A stretch of 30,215 nucleotides of DNA. Source: Actinomycetes bacterium (lineage in GTDB: Bacteria; Actinomycetota; Actinomycetes; Propionibacteriales; Nocardioidaceae). The stretch covers positions 1 through 30,215 of the forward strand of contig JAEWOG010000009.1 of assembly GCA_023460975.1 (NCBI GenBank), written 5' to 3'. The stretch's first letter is position 1; each line of letters begins with the position of its first letter. The translations under genes were made by a program, and so were the position numbers. Shown piece after piece: positions 16,145 to 25,699 of this stretch. Under the pieces are notes generated by a model, which was not told where the DNA came from, did not search any database, and saw only the letters and a program-made list of their open reading frames with translations.

Positions 16145-16241
16145 ATGCGGTTGTCCGGATTGTGGCGCGGTGGGTGTGTTGCGGTGGCCGTGGCGGCCCT
16201 TCTGTCCGGTGCAGTGTTGGGTCCGGTCGGCGCTGTCGAGG
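16145..16241 (+). pseudogene. 5' remnant of a secreted-protein gene cut by IS256
   Basis: An ATG at 16145 with GGAG 5 nt upstream opens a frame coding for a clear signal peptide: MRLSG, a basic WRGG, a long Ala/Val/Leu core, and a GPVGA-VEG cleavage region. After 32 codons the frame runs into the left end of the IS256 element at 16242, so the mature protein is lost. No matching 3' part is recognised beyond the right end of the element. The original product is unknown. The signal resembles in style the one of the RHS gene downstream, so it could be the start of a related surface toxin, but that is a guess. Confidence 0.6.
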
Positions 16242-17695
16242 GGGTCTGTCCGACGAACGGTGTAAGCAGCGTTTCCATTGTTAGCGGTTTTCCGGGGCTG
16301 GCATCCGGTCGGCGAAGGTGATGGCGAAGGCGTTGAGTGCGGGCTTCCACCTCATCGTCCATCGTGTCTGACCGGTGCCCTTGGGGTCCAGCGACCTGGT
16401 GACTAGGTAGAGGCACTTCATCGCGGCCTGCTCGGTCGGGAAGTGGCCACGCACCGTCACTGCTCGACGGTAGCGGGCGTTGAGCGACTCGATCGCGATG
16501 GTCGAGCAGAGGACCTTGCGGATCTCGACGTCGTAGTCGAGGAACGGGGTGAACTGCTCCCACGCCGAGCGCCACAGGCCACTGATCGCGGGGTAGGGCT
16601 TGCCCCACTTCTCGTCGAACTCCTCGAACGCTCGCCAGGCAGCTTCCCGGGTTGGGGCGCCGTAGATCGGCTTCAGATCGGTCACGATCTGTCCCCAGTA
16701 GCGCTTCGAGGCGTACCGGAAGGTGTTGCGGATCAGGTGGATCACGCAGGTCTGCACGATCGCCTGACCGAAGACCGCCCCGACCGAGTCGGGCAGGCCT
16801 TTGAGCCCATCGCAGATGACGAAGAAGATGTCCTCAACGCCACGGTTCTTCAGGTCGGTCAGAACCTGGAGCCAGAACTTCGCTGACTCCCCACCACCGT
16901 TGCCGGCCCAGATGCCGAGCACGTCCTTGTGCCCGGCCAGGTCGACACCGATCGCGGCGTAGATCGGTCGGTTCCCGACCTGGCCGTCGCGGATCTTGAC
17001 GTAGATCGCGTCGATGAAGACCGCGGCGTAGACCTTCTCCAGTGGCCGCGAGGTCCACTCGGCCATCTCAGCCACGACCTTGTCGGTGATCCTCGAGATC
17101 GTGTCCTTCGACAACGAGGCGCCATAGACCTCGGCGAAGTGGGCGCTGATCTCGCCGGTGGTCAGACCCTTGGCCGACAACGACAACACGATGGTGTCGA
17201 CATCACCCAGGCGGCGCTGACGCTTGCCCACGATCACCGGACTGAACGTGCCATCACGATCACGTGGAACGGTGATCTCGATCGGCCCCACGTTGTCGGT
17301 CAGCACCGTCTTGGTCCGCACCCCATTGCGGGAGTTCTAGCCGTTGCGGCCCGCGACCTCGTGCTTGGCGTAGTCGAGATGTTCAGACATCTCCTCGTCC
17401 AGCGCGGTTTCGATCACTGTCTTGGTCAGCGTCTTGAGCAGTCCGTCCGGACCGGTCAATGCGACACCGCGCGAGCGAGCCGAACGCACCAACTCGCGAG
17501 CGATCTCAAGCTCCTCAACAGAAGGCTGAGCAGACCCCTCAACCCCAGGGCCATCGTCCTGCGCAACGTCCGGCGGTGACACCGCCACGTCCTCCGGTGG
17601 GCTCACAGAACTCAGTGTGTCGGTCATCATGACTCCATCCCGCCAACCAGTCGGTCAGCGTGTCGAGCCACTTACACCGTTCCCCGGACAGTCCC
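16242..17695. mobile_element. IS256-family insertion sequence
   Basis: This 1454-bp element is bounded by inverted repeats: 16242-16266 and the reverse complement of 17671-17695 agree in 22 of 25 bases, both starting GGG and ending GAACGGTGTAAG. It holds one minus-strand transposase gene. The 8-bp flanks (TGTCGAGG on the left, TAATCAGC on the right) do not match, so there is no target duplication. This points to a later deletion or recombination at one side. Confidence 0.88.
16281..17630 (-). pseudogene. IS256-family transposase with an in-frame amber codon
   Basis: The gene reads from the ATG at 17630 (GGAG upstream) to a TAA at 16281-16283. After about 97 residues, at 17337-17339, there is a TAG in the middle of the conserved stretch GRNG*NSRNG, and the same frame then continues for another 350 residues without shift. 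The rest is a normal IS256 DDE transposase: FIDAIYVKIRDG (first Asp), VICDGLKGLPDSV (second Asp) and CSTIAIESLNARYRR (Glu). Only this one codon breaks the gene, so the inactivation looks recent. Restart at the GTG at 17319-17321 could give a 346-residue product without the N-terminal DNA-binding part. Confidence 0.88.
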
Positions 17696-17851
17696 TAATC
17701 AGCCACCCACCGTGTCCAAGATCCGGGGTGAAGGCCCCCGTACACGCCGGTGACGATCTCGGCGACCGCGCTACACCACTATCGGGGACTCAACTTGTTG
17801 GGCCGTGGTGTAATCCGCGCACACGTTCTCTGTCTCTGATGGGATGTTTCG
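17696..17851. other. Gap between IS256 and the RHS gene, no gene seen
   Basis: These 156 bases carry no open frame with a sensible start. The part 17714-17800 has the look of an old insertion-sequence end (TGTCCAAGATCC and CACCACTATCGGGGACTC), but I cannot assign a family. The RHS promoter should lie within it; no convincing -35/-10 pair was found. Confidence 0.35.
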
Positions 17852-20800
17852 TTGAGTGCTCGATTGAGGGTCGTCGTGTGGCCAGTTGCTGTTTTGTTGC
17901 TGGGCTCCATGTTGTCGAGCGTCACTCCCGCGGGTGCCCAGGAATTGCCGGCCCCCCTGCCGGGAATGATTGAGCCGATTGAGTCGGTGGCGTCTCAGCC
18001 ACTGCCCGATTCTCCTCATGTGCCGCCTCCGGGTCAGGGGGAGGAGGTTACGTCGCTCGCTGGGGCGGAGTGGGCCGCGCTGGACGTTTCGGGTTCTGCT
18101 GTGGTGACCCCCACGGCTCGGTGGTCGGGGGTGCCAGGTACGCCGGTTGAGATCCGACTCGGCGGTGAACAGAGTTCTGCGGTGCCGGTAGAGATCAGCA
18201 CTCAGAAGGCTGGCCGTTTCGGGCCGGGAGCGATGAGTGTCAGCGTTGCGGTTGATGGGGGTGCGTCGACGCTGGAGCTGCCTCCTGTTGAGTTGCGACT
18301 CAGCGGCGAGAGTGCGGTCGCGGACTATGTTCCGTGGGGTGAGGGCGTGGGCGTTCTGCAGGTGATGGCGTCGGAGTCGTGCCCTGATGCTGCCCTGGAG
18401 TGTGCGGAGCTTGTCCCAGCCGCCCTGGACTTGACGCCGGCGGAGCCTCTTGTGGTCGAGGCCCAGCCTGTGATCGAGGGTGAAGAGGCATCGGGGGAAC
18501 TGCGGGACTCGCAGTCCTGGAACCCGACGCTGCCTGACGTTGAGGGTCTTGCTGGGGAGGCGCGAGATGATGCGCCTGAGTCGCAGGATCCGGCTCTTCC
18601 GGAGTCAATCGATGGCGAGGCCACTGCGGCGGAGTCGGCGACGTTCCTTCTTACCCCGTCCGCAGGCGGGTATGCAGCAACTCCTTCGATTGCCAGTGGG
18701 TCTTGGCAGGTTGGTCCGGGGTCGGGTGAGTTCAGTTACGGCTACGACTTCCAGTTGCCAGACCCGCTGCAGACGGGTGCGATCCCCTCGCTCGGATTGA
18801 CGTACTCGTCCGGTTCGGTGGATGCGATGACGACGAACGAGAACGGGCAGGGCAGCGCCGCCGGTTTGGGGTGGGAGATGGAGCGTTCATATATCGCTCG
18901 TTCGTATGCGGCGTGTGCTGATGACGGCGACCTTGCGTCGGGTGAATTGTGCTGGAAGTCGATCGATGGCCAGCCGTGGGAGAACTTGACCCTTGTGCAC
19001 GGGGGCCGGTCGAGCGCTCTTATCCCCGTGGCTAGGGGTGGTGACCGGTTCCGTCTACGTGATGACCCGGGTTGGCGGATCACGCGTGTCGTCGACCAGG
19101 GGGTTCAGACGCAGAACGCTGATAACGATCAGGAAGCATTCAAGGTCGAGACGCCCGACGGCGCTACGTACTGGTTCGGCTACTCGATTGATATGAGCGA
19201 ACCTCCGGGCTCTAACGGGGTGAGGCCGTCCACCAATTCGGTCTGGACGGTGCCCGTTCGGGGCAACGACCAGGGCGAGCCGTGCCATCAGGCGCGGTGT
19301 CGCCAGGCTTGGCAATGGAACCTGGACCGTGTCGAGGACCGTCACGGCAACCTCTCGACACTGACCTACTCGGTGGAGAACAACTACTACAACGGCCCTG
19401 GCGGGGATAACACTGCCGACGTTGAGTATGTGTCGGCAGGCGCGCTCAGAAGGATCCGGTATGGATCGCGGGCAGCGGCCCCTGAGGCCTTCACCGCTGA
19501 GGTCGACGTGTCGAGCCGGTGGCGGTGCGTCCCCCCACCGGACGGATCGTGCCAGGCGCCGTCGCGGGTAGCCGAGGTCGCCGACACGTACCCAGACACC
19601 CCCTTGGCTGCCTCGTTCTGCGGTGAGGGGACCGCCTGCGACAACGTGTCACCTTCGTTTTTCTCGACTCGTCGCTATGACGAGATCACCACACGCGTCC
19701 TGCGTGACGAGGTCTGGCGGGGAGTGGATCGGTACGCCCTCACGCCCAAGTATCTCGGTAACGGCGCCGACGGGCTCGCGCACGTACATCTGTGGTTGGA
19801 CTCGATCACGCATGAAGGGATTGGCGACGACTCCCCGACCCTTGAAGTGACGTTCGATCATGTCATGTTGCGGGGATCTGTCGAGGGTCAGGCCGGTGTG
19901 CCCGACTTCTACAAGCCGCGGGTCTCGGGTGTGCTCAACGCCTCTGGTGGTTACACGAGTATTGATTACGACACCAGCGACGGCGTTGGCGATGACCCTT
20001 CCGAGACGCCGCAGGACGCAGCTATGTCGGTCTGCAACGCGGGCTACATCGCTGGTCGCGAAAGCTGGGAGTCGACCCGCAATTGTTTCGCGCAGTACAA
20101 CGCGAGGTCCGACCGGTTCGAGTGGTTCCACAAGTACCTGGTGAGGCGTGTCGGTAAGTCGGACAGGGCGCTTGGTTACGCCGTTCCGCCGCGCTTGGGC
20201 CTGTCTCTTCAGTCTCCCGGGGACACCTCCATTCTTGGTGAGTGGGAGGTGACTGACTACGAGTATGCGGGGGCGCCGGCGTGGAGGTACACCCCGGACC
20301 CGAACGCGAACGAGGACCACGAATCCTGGAGGGATTGGCGAGGCTACGAGAAAGTCCTCGTCAAGCGGCGAGAATCCGTCAAGCGAGAACTGACAGGAGT
20401 GTCATCAACCACTGTCGTGACCCGATTCCGGGGAATGAACCGAACCCTCAAGTCGCCGAACCCTCCGGTCAGGCACACTGATGTTCGCGTCGCCACCACG
20501 GAGGCTGAAGAGGAAGACCCTCTGGACGAACCCCGATACGCGGGACGCGTCGCGGAGACACTCGTTCGCGGCGGGGGTGCGGATGCGGACCCACTCCAGC
20601 GCACCTACACCAGCTACACGACCATCCGAACGGTGGATCCACTCGGCGGGGAGGCCCAACGGTACGAGACCTCTGCAAACTATGTGTACGGGTCCACGCA
20701 GGTGGAACACACCTACGTCAAGAATGGCGACGACGTCCGACTGGTCACCCAGAACACGGTTCATTCAGGAGGCACAGAAGGGCGGGGCGTACTCCTTGGA

Positions 20801-23800
20801 GCGTTGTTGTCCTCGACGGCGCGCGGTAACGATGGGCTGACTGTGCAAACGTGCGCAGACACCACCTGGAAGTCCAACGACGACCCAGACACCTTCATCC
20901 GAGTGCCTGTCACTACCCGCAGCTTCCGAGGTGAGTGTGACCCACAGGCCTCGACACTTGAGTCGTCCAAGACCATCTACTACGACGACTCCACCCCTGG
21001 AAACCCCGCGCCCCTGACTCGCGGGAACCCCACGCTCGTCGAGACTGAATTGGATGCGACGTCCACGGCCCGTGAGGTATTCCAGTTCGACGCCTGGGGC
21101 CGCGCGACCTTGCACCGCAACGCCAACGACGTCGCAAAGGGGCGAACAGGCACTCGGTACGCCTACAACCCGCAGACGTCCCCTTCGGACTACCTCGCGA
21201 CCTCTCGAGTCACCAATACTCTCGGCCAAGAATCCAGTGTTCAGTATGACTACCGTCGTGGTCAGCCAACGACCGTTACCGATCCGAACGGCAACAGAAC
21301 CCGCTACACCTACGACGCACTCGGACGCCTCACAGAGGTCTTCCTACCCTCCTACACGACTGCGGGCTCGACGACATCAACGCCGTCCATTCGCTACAAA
21401 TACAGAGAATTCAGCGCGAGTCGCGCCGCCAATAACATGTCGGAGCGCATTGAAACGCTCACCCGACGCGATAGCAGCACGGTCGACTCAACCTTCACGT
21501 ATCACGACGGTTGGGGTCGACCGGTCGAGACTCAGTCCCTGAGTGTCTCCCACGAGTACCCCTCCGGTGTACAGAAGAGCGGTCGAGTCGTGGACGTCAC
21601 CGGATACGACAGTTCGGGTCGAATTGCATACCAGGGCGTGCAACTCCCCAGCAATGAGTTGCCTGGCGCCGGGTTGCTGAATCCCGTGCTCGACCTGTCC
21701 TCGAGCGCTTCTGCGAAACGGTTTACGCACACCGAGTACGACGCCCTTAACCGGCCGAGCCGAGTCGCCAGCACGTTCCAGGCCGGCATGGAAGCCGAAG
21801 TGGTGATGGCGACAACCGACTACGTGCACTCCGGGGATTCCACCATCACCAAGCCCCCGGTCGGTGGCTGGACTAAGGACACCGTCAATGCCCGCGGTGA
21901 ACTAGCGCGAACCGAACAGTTACCGGGCGGTGACGCCACCGTGGACCCACTGCTTGAGGCAAGTTACACCTACGACGCGGCGGGACGTATTCGCTCCATC
22001 GAGTCCCCGATCTCGTCCACGACCCCAGGAGCGTGGACTTACAGATACGACCTTGGAGGTCGCCGCACACGAGCATCCGACCCCGACACGGGTGTCAGCA
22101 CCACCAGCTACGATGCGCTGGGCAACATCGTTGACTCCACAGACGGCGCCGGACGCATCCTCACCCACACCTACGACGACCTCGATCGCCTCAAACTCGT
22201 CTCAAGCGGCGGGCGGACGCTGATCTCACGGACATACGACCAGGGTGCCAACGGACTCGGCAGATTGTCTGCCGCGACACGGTTCAACTATTCACCGGAC
22301 TCGACTACTCCTGTCGAGATCAAACGCACCTACGCCTACGACTCTCGCGGGCAGAATTCCTACACGTCGTGGCAGTACCCTAAGAGCCTGCTCGCCGAGA
22401 ACTCCACCGGCACGCAGAACTCACATATCACCACGACCGTCAATGAGGCCGGGTGGCCCATTGCCCGTGGCACGACCGTCACTGCCAACCCGGGTGGATC
22501 CGCGTACGTGGAGTACGCGTATAACGGGGCTGGCCAGATGAGCGCGATCACGAATGGCGGGTGGTCGATTGCTCACGACTTCAAGTATTGGTCAGACAAC
22601 AGGCCCTGGGCATTCCGGTCTGGAAACAGCGCATCTGGCCAACACGCTATTCAGCACTGGCTGTCCGAGAACCAAGCCGACGGCTCGTGGAACGGGCTGC
22701 ACAGCCAGGCCAATGGTTCCTCGCAAGACACCACGAGACAACTGAAGTACACACGCGACAAGGTCGGGAACGTCGTTCAAGTCCTGGGCACCGAACTCTC
22801 CAACGGAGAGAGCACAGACCGTACCGCAACCTGGTGTTACACCTACGACGGCCTGAATCGACTCAAGACCGCTCGCACTGGAACGGCCACCGCGCAAGGG
22901 ACCTGCGGCACGAGCACCAGTGGAGACCTTGGCATTCTCCAGAAGCCCTACTCCTATACGTACGGCTACGACCACAACCGACTCGCGAGTGTGTCTGGCA
23001 CCTTCGGCGGTTCTGTCAACGGCACCGTGAGCTACGCCTACACGGACCCGGCCCACCCACACGCGCCCACGACGGCACCCGGCACGTCCACACCAAACGG
23101 TGGGGTAGCGACCATGACGTACAACGCCGACGGAGGTGTCGCGACGCGCACCGCTAACGGGGCCACCGACACGTTCACGTACGACCCGTTCGGCAAGTAC
23201 GCCAGAGTCACGAAGAACTCGCCCGCGCAGACGGAGGACTACTACTACGACGCGGACGGACTGCGCGTCGGGCTCGTTACGAGCACCGGATCGTCGCGGC
23301 GTGCCATCCTCACCATGGGTGACATGACACTGGACTCCAACGCACCCACCCAAGGTGAGTTCCAGGTGACGCTCCCCGACGGAACCCCCGTCGCCACCCA
23401 CCGCAACGGCGCATGGGAATGGCTCTACGTCGACGCGCAACGCAGCACGCGCTTCAGGCAAACCTCCACTGGGCTCACAAAGTTGGAATACACGCCCTAC
23501 GGATCCCTGATCACCACAGGCAATTCAGGAGGCGGACAACGCGGCTACCTCAACAAGATCCACGACACCTCCGGAGAAATCCAACTCGACCACCGCAAGT
23601 ACCCAGCCCTAAATCAAACCTTCCTCAACCCCGACCCCCTCCTCATCCCAAGCAACCCTCAAACCCTCAACCCCAACGCCTACGCCCAATACAACCCCAC
23701 CACCCTCAACGATCCCACGGGCCTGCGACCTACAGACCCGAACGACGATCTCAACGTCGATGTTCCCAACCTGGGGTATGGGCTTGACGGTTACCACCCA

Positions 23801-24421
23801 GGCCCCCCCGAGCCTGACCCCCATCCGGAAATCCCCGACGACTGGGTTCCGACTCGACCGTCGAGTTTCTATACCAACAACATCAGCAGCCCTCGGAGTG
23901 CCACAGGTGGCCTGAACCCAAATGCTGCGGCCAACGCGGAAACAATGTTGAAGATCGCCTTCCTCGACTGGGACTGCGAAGGCTCAGCCTGCTTCCTCGA
24001 AGGGGCAATGGTGCTCCCGTGGTTCAAGATCGGCAAACTGTCGAAACTCCGCTTCCTTGGTGATCTCGGGCATGCCGCAAAGTCGGTTGGCAAGGAAGTA
24101 GACACGTTCTACCCCGCGAGCAACGGGTTCCTGGGGGCTGCGGACGAGGTCTACCTGCAGCCCGGCCAGATGATCGACCGCTACGGCGGGAGCGGGTATT
24201 CGCGATTCTTCTCACCGCAGGGAACGGCCGCTGAGATGCGAGCACTTCCGCCCGGCGTCGGTGACCAGCCGCTGCGCACCTTCGAGGTCATGAAGCCGTT
24301 CCCGGTCCAATCCGGGACCGTAGCGCCGGCATTCGGCCAACTCGGCCTCGGCACGCAGCACCTTGCGCCCGTCCGGCTTGAAGTTCTGCTCAAGCGAGGA
24401 ATTCTAAGGGAGGTGGGCTAG
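17852..24421 (+). CDS. Secreted RHS/YD-repeat protein with C-terminal TNT-like NAD+ glycohydrolase domain
   Basis: This 2189-residue polymorphic toxin starts with a signal peptide (about residues 1-29, ending PAGA-QE). An acidic, Pro/Glu-rich region to about 260 follows, then a beta-rich entry domain (PSLGLTYSSGSVDAM near 310) and many YD repeats (about 1060-1880, for example DPNGNRTRYTYDALGRL). The RHS core motif is at about 1911-1960 (LDHRKYPALNQTFLNPDPL, ending NDPTGL). Residues about 2083-2189 are a TNT-type domain: ASNGFLGA, IDRYGGSGYSRFFSPQGT, LPPG, FEVMKPFPV, APAFGQLGLGTQH. TNT of M. tuberculosis CpnT hydrolyses NAD+; the same activity is inferred. The start is TTG at 17852; the GTG at codon 9 is an alternative. 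Base composition is clearly less G+C-rich than in the core genes, suggesting transfer. Confidence 0.9.
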   Translation: MSARLRVVVWPVAVLLLGSMLSSVTPAGAQELPAPLPGMIEPIESVASQPLPDSPHVPPPGQGEEVTSLAGAEWAALDVSGSAVVTPTARWSGVPGTPVEIRLGGEQSSAVPVEISTQKAGRFGPGAMSVSVAVDGGASTLELPPVELRLSGESAVADYVPWGEGVGVLQVMASESCPDAALECAELVPAALDLTPAEPLVVEAQPVIEGEEASGELRDSQSWNPTLPDVEGLAGEARDDAPESQDPALPESIDGEATAAESATFLLTPSAGGYAATPSIASGSWQVGPGSGEFSYGYDFQLPDPLQTGAIPSLGLTYSSGSVDAMTTNENGQGSAAGLGWEMERSYIARSYAACADDGDLASGELCWKSIDGQPWENLTLVHGGRSSALIPVARGGDRFRLRDDPGWRITRVVDQGVQTQNADNDQEAFKVETPDGATYWFGYSIDMSEPPGSNGVRPSTNSVWTVPVRGNDQGEPCHQARCRQAWQWNLDRVEDRHGNLSTLTYSVENNYYNGPGGDNTADVEYVSAGALRRIRYGSRAAAPEAFTAEVDVSSRWRCVPPPDGSCQAPSRVAEVADTYPDTPLAASFCGEGTACDNVSPSFFSTRRYDEITTRVLRDEVWRGVDRYALTPKYLGNGADGLAHVHLWLDSITHEGIGDDSPTLEVTFDHVMLRGSVEGQAGVPDFYKPRVSGVLNASGGYTSIDYDTSDGVGDDPSETPQDAAMSVCNAGYIAGRESWESTRNCFAQYNARSDRFEWFHKYLVRRVGKSDRALGYAVPPRLGLSLQSPGDTSILGEWEVTDYEYAGAPAWRYTPDPNANEDHESWRDWRGYEKVLVKRRESVKRELTGVSSTTVVTRFRGMNRTLKSPNPPVRHTDVRVATTEAEEEDPLDEPRYAGRVAETLVRGGGADADPLQRTYTSYTTIRTVDPLGGEAQRYETSANYVYGSTQVEHTYVKNGDDVRLVTQNTVHSGGTEGRGVLLGALLSSTARGNDGLTVQTCADTTWKSNDDPDTFIRVPVTTRSFRGECDPQASTLESSKTIYYDDSTPGNPAPLTRGNPTLVETELDATSTAREVFQFDAWGRATLHRNANDVAKGRTGTRYAYNPQTSPSDYLATSRVTNTLGQESSVQYDYRRGQPTTVTDPNGNRTRYTYDALGRLTEVFLPSYTTAGSTTSTPSIRYKYREFSASRAANNMSERIETLTRRDSSTVDSTFTYHDGWGRPVETQSLSVSHEYPSGVQKSGRVVDVTGYDSSGRIAYQGVQLPSNELPGAGLLNPVLDLSSSASAKRFTHTEYDALNRPSRVASTFQAGMEAEVVMATTDYVHSGDSTITKPPVGGWTKDTVNARGELARTEQLPGGDATVDPLLEASYTYDAAGRIRSIESPISSTTPGAWTYRYDLGGRRTRASDPDTGVSTTSYDALGNIVDSTDGAGRILTHTYDDLDRLKLVSSGGRTLISRTYDQGANGLGRLSAATRFNYSPDSTTPVEIKRTYAYDSRGQNSYTSWQYPKSLLAENSTGTQNSHITTTVNEAGWPIARGTTVTANPGGSAYVEYAYNGAGQMSAITNGGWSIAHDFKYWSDNRPWAFRSGNSASGQHAIQHWLSENQADGSWNGLHSQANGSSQDTTRQLKYTRDKVGNVVQVLGTELSNGESTDRTATWCYTYDGLNRLKTARTGTATAQGTCGTSTSGDLGILQKPYSYTYGYDHNRLASVSGTFGGSVNGTVSYAYTDPAHPHAPTTAPGTSTPNGGVATMTYNADGGVATRTANGATDTFTYDPFGKYARVTKNSPAQTEDYYYDADGLRVGLVTSTGSSRRAILTMGDMTLDSNAPTQGEFQVTLPDGTPVATHRNGAWEWLYVDAQRSTRFRQTSTGLTKLEYTPYGSLITTGNSGGGQRGYLNKIHDTSGEIQLDHRKYPALNQTFLNPDPLLIPSNPQTLNPNAYAQYNPTTLNDPTGLRPTDPNDDLNVDVPNLGYGLDGYHPGPPEPDPHPEIPDDWVPTRPSSFYTNNISSPRSATGGLNPNAAANAETMLKIAFLDWDCEGSACFLEGAMVLPWFKIGKLSKLRFLGDLGHAAKSVGKEVDTFYPASNGFLGAADEVYLQPGQMIDRYGGSGYSRFFSPQGTAAEMRALPPGVGDQPLRTFEVMKPFPVQSGTVAPAFGQLGLGTQHLAPVRLEVLLKRGILREVG

Positions 24422-24643
24422 ATGCCCGGATCGATCACATTCCCCGAACTCCCATCGTGGGTGTTCACCGTGGACGAACGTTCGGCGGGCGTCTTCGAGG
24501 TCATGGCGCTGCATGAGTCGGGGCGCTCGATCGGGCTCGTTGGATTCGACCCGGACGAGCTCATCGCCCAGGCTCGCGCGGAGGCAGCCGCGCCTGCCCA
24601 AGGCGCCGATCCGACTCTGCCCGACGGGATCAGCGACAGATGA
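24422..24643 (+). CDS. Putative immunity protein for the TNT-like toxin
   Basis: A small acidic protein of 73 residues (ITFPELPSWVFTVDERSAGVFEV, GFDPDELIAQARAEAA) starts on the base after the RHS stop codon. Position, size and acidity fit an immunity partner of the toxin tip just encoded. It is much shorter than mycobacterial IFT, the known TNT inhibitor, and I see no similarity to it. Similar short proteins beside TNT-type toxins are my recollection, not a search result. It overlaps the next gene by 4 nt (ATGA). Confidence 0.65.
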   Translation: MPGSITFPELPSWVFTVDERSAGVFEVMALHESGRSIGLVGFDPDELIAQARAEAAAPAQGADPTLPDGISDR

Positions 24644-25347
24644 TCTCTCGGGCTGTGGGCTGCTTGGTGGCGATTCTCGTGGCGATCTTTGCGCTGCCGT
24701 CACCGGGATCGGCCGTTCCAGAGATTTCGGTGACCACTACCTACGCATACGACAGCCCGGTCTACGACGCACCCGGCAACGACAGCGTGCAGGAACGCGG
24801 TCCGCCCAGCGTGTCGATCGCCAACACCACTTATGACGCCATCGGCCACTGGTCGCGTGGCACTGCGGCGCGTCCGGATGGGGCCGGAGCCCGGCCGACC
24901 ATCACCCACGCCTACCCCGGAACGGTCGTGTGGGTCGCGCGGTCTACCACTACGACCAGTAGCGACGTTGTGCTCTCCGACGGGGATCTCTTGCCGGTTC
25001 CGGCCAGCCGAGACGCCGCAAAGACAGGACCGAGCAACGCCCTACGGCCCGTGGGCTCCGTTCTGGAGTCTGTCGACGACGTGATCGCTAATCCACAACT
25101 GTTGGCGGGCAAACATCCGGCTCAAGTCGAGAGCATCCTCCGAGGAACGCCCGGCTGGGAGGTTGGGACCTTGGGACGCGGTCGAAGTGCCGGGTCGGGG
25201 TGGACCTTCCGCCAGCTCAACGCACGAGGCACCGACTACACCGATCTCTACATCCAGTGGAGTCCTGGCTCTCCTCGCCACTTTGGCGGCGCACCATATT
25301 GGAAAGTCTCTAGCGGGACTCACGGCACACAATGGATCCAACAATGA
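24640..25347 (+). CDS. Short secreted polymorphic toxin, predicted RNase-like C-terminal domain
   Basis: The 235-residue protein has a signal peptide (residues 1-25, SRAVGCLVAILVAIFALPSP, ending GSA-VP) and a linker of about 100 residues. Its C-terminal domain at about 150-235 has TPGWEVGTLGRGRSAGSGW, RQLNARGTDYTDLYIQW and RHFGGAPYWKVSSGTHGT. I know this C-terminal pattern from the tips of larger actinobacterial polymorphic toxins, where it is paired with an immunity protein like the next gene; an RNase fold is likely but not proven. Here the domain is carried by a short protein with its own export signal instead of an RHS stalk. It overlaps both neighbours by 4 nt. Confidence 0.7.
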   Translation: MISRAVGCLVAILVAIFALPSPGSAVPEISVTTTYAYDSPVYDAPGNDSVQERGPPSVSIANTTYDAIGHWSRGTAARPDGAGARPTITHAYPGTVVWVARSTTTTSSDVVLSDGDLLPVPASRDAAKTGPSNALRPVGSVLESVDDVIANPQLLAGKHPAQVESILRGTPGWEVGTLGRGRSAGSGWTFRQLNARGTDYTDLYIQWSPGSPRHFGGAPYWKVSSGTHGTQWIQQ

Positions 25348-25694
25348 CAGACTTGCACCCCGCCTCGCTCGCCAAGCTAGTGCGCAGCATCTCAATGCTG
25401 GCACTCCCGTTTGCGGCGCAGGTCGAATGGCTGAGGTCCCTAGGCCTCGGAGAACCCGAGTTCGCTGATGAGTTGGCCCTCGAGCTTGAGGATGGTGCTC
25501 GGCTGGCAATGCAATTCCAGGACGCGGGTTGGCTGAAACCTGAGGCACGGCAACTGATTCTTGAGTTGGACGCCGCATTGGCAGCCCGGAGCGGTCCAGA
25601 TCACGAAGACTTCTGGCGGATGGCATCGCTCCGTGACGCCCCAGAGTGGGATGATGTCCGTGGTCTCGCGACACAAGTCCTTCTGGCGCTGTAG
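25344..25694 (+). CDS. Putative immunity protein for the second toxin
   Basis: This is a cytoplasmic, all-helical looking acidic protein of 116 residues: AAQVEWLRSLGLGEPEFADE, LALELEDGARL, DAGWLKPEARQLILELDAAL and SGPDHEDFW. The spacing of the Trp-Leu and Asp-Glu blocks resembles immunity proteins found next to RNase-type polymorphic toxins (family memory). I choose the ATG at 25344, which overlaps the toxin stop in an ATGA; an in-frame ATG at 25332 is an alternative. Confidence 0.68.
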   Translation: MTDLHPASLAKLVRSISMLALPFAAQVEWLRSLGLGEPEFADELALELEDGARLAMQFQDAGWLKPEARQLILELDAALAARSGPDHEDFWRMASLRDAPEWDDVRGLATQVLLAL

Positions 25695-25699
25695 GCGTC

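Noticed and set aside
16139..16321. A complete 60-codon secreted peptide gene
   Set aside because: The reading frame ends inside the IS256 left end; the part after 16241 is insertion sequence, so this is a gene remnant.
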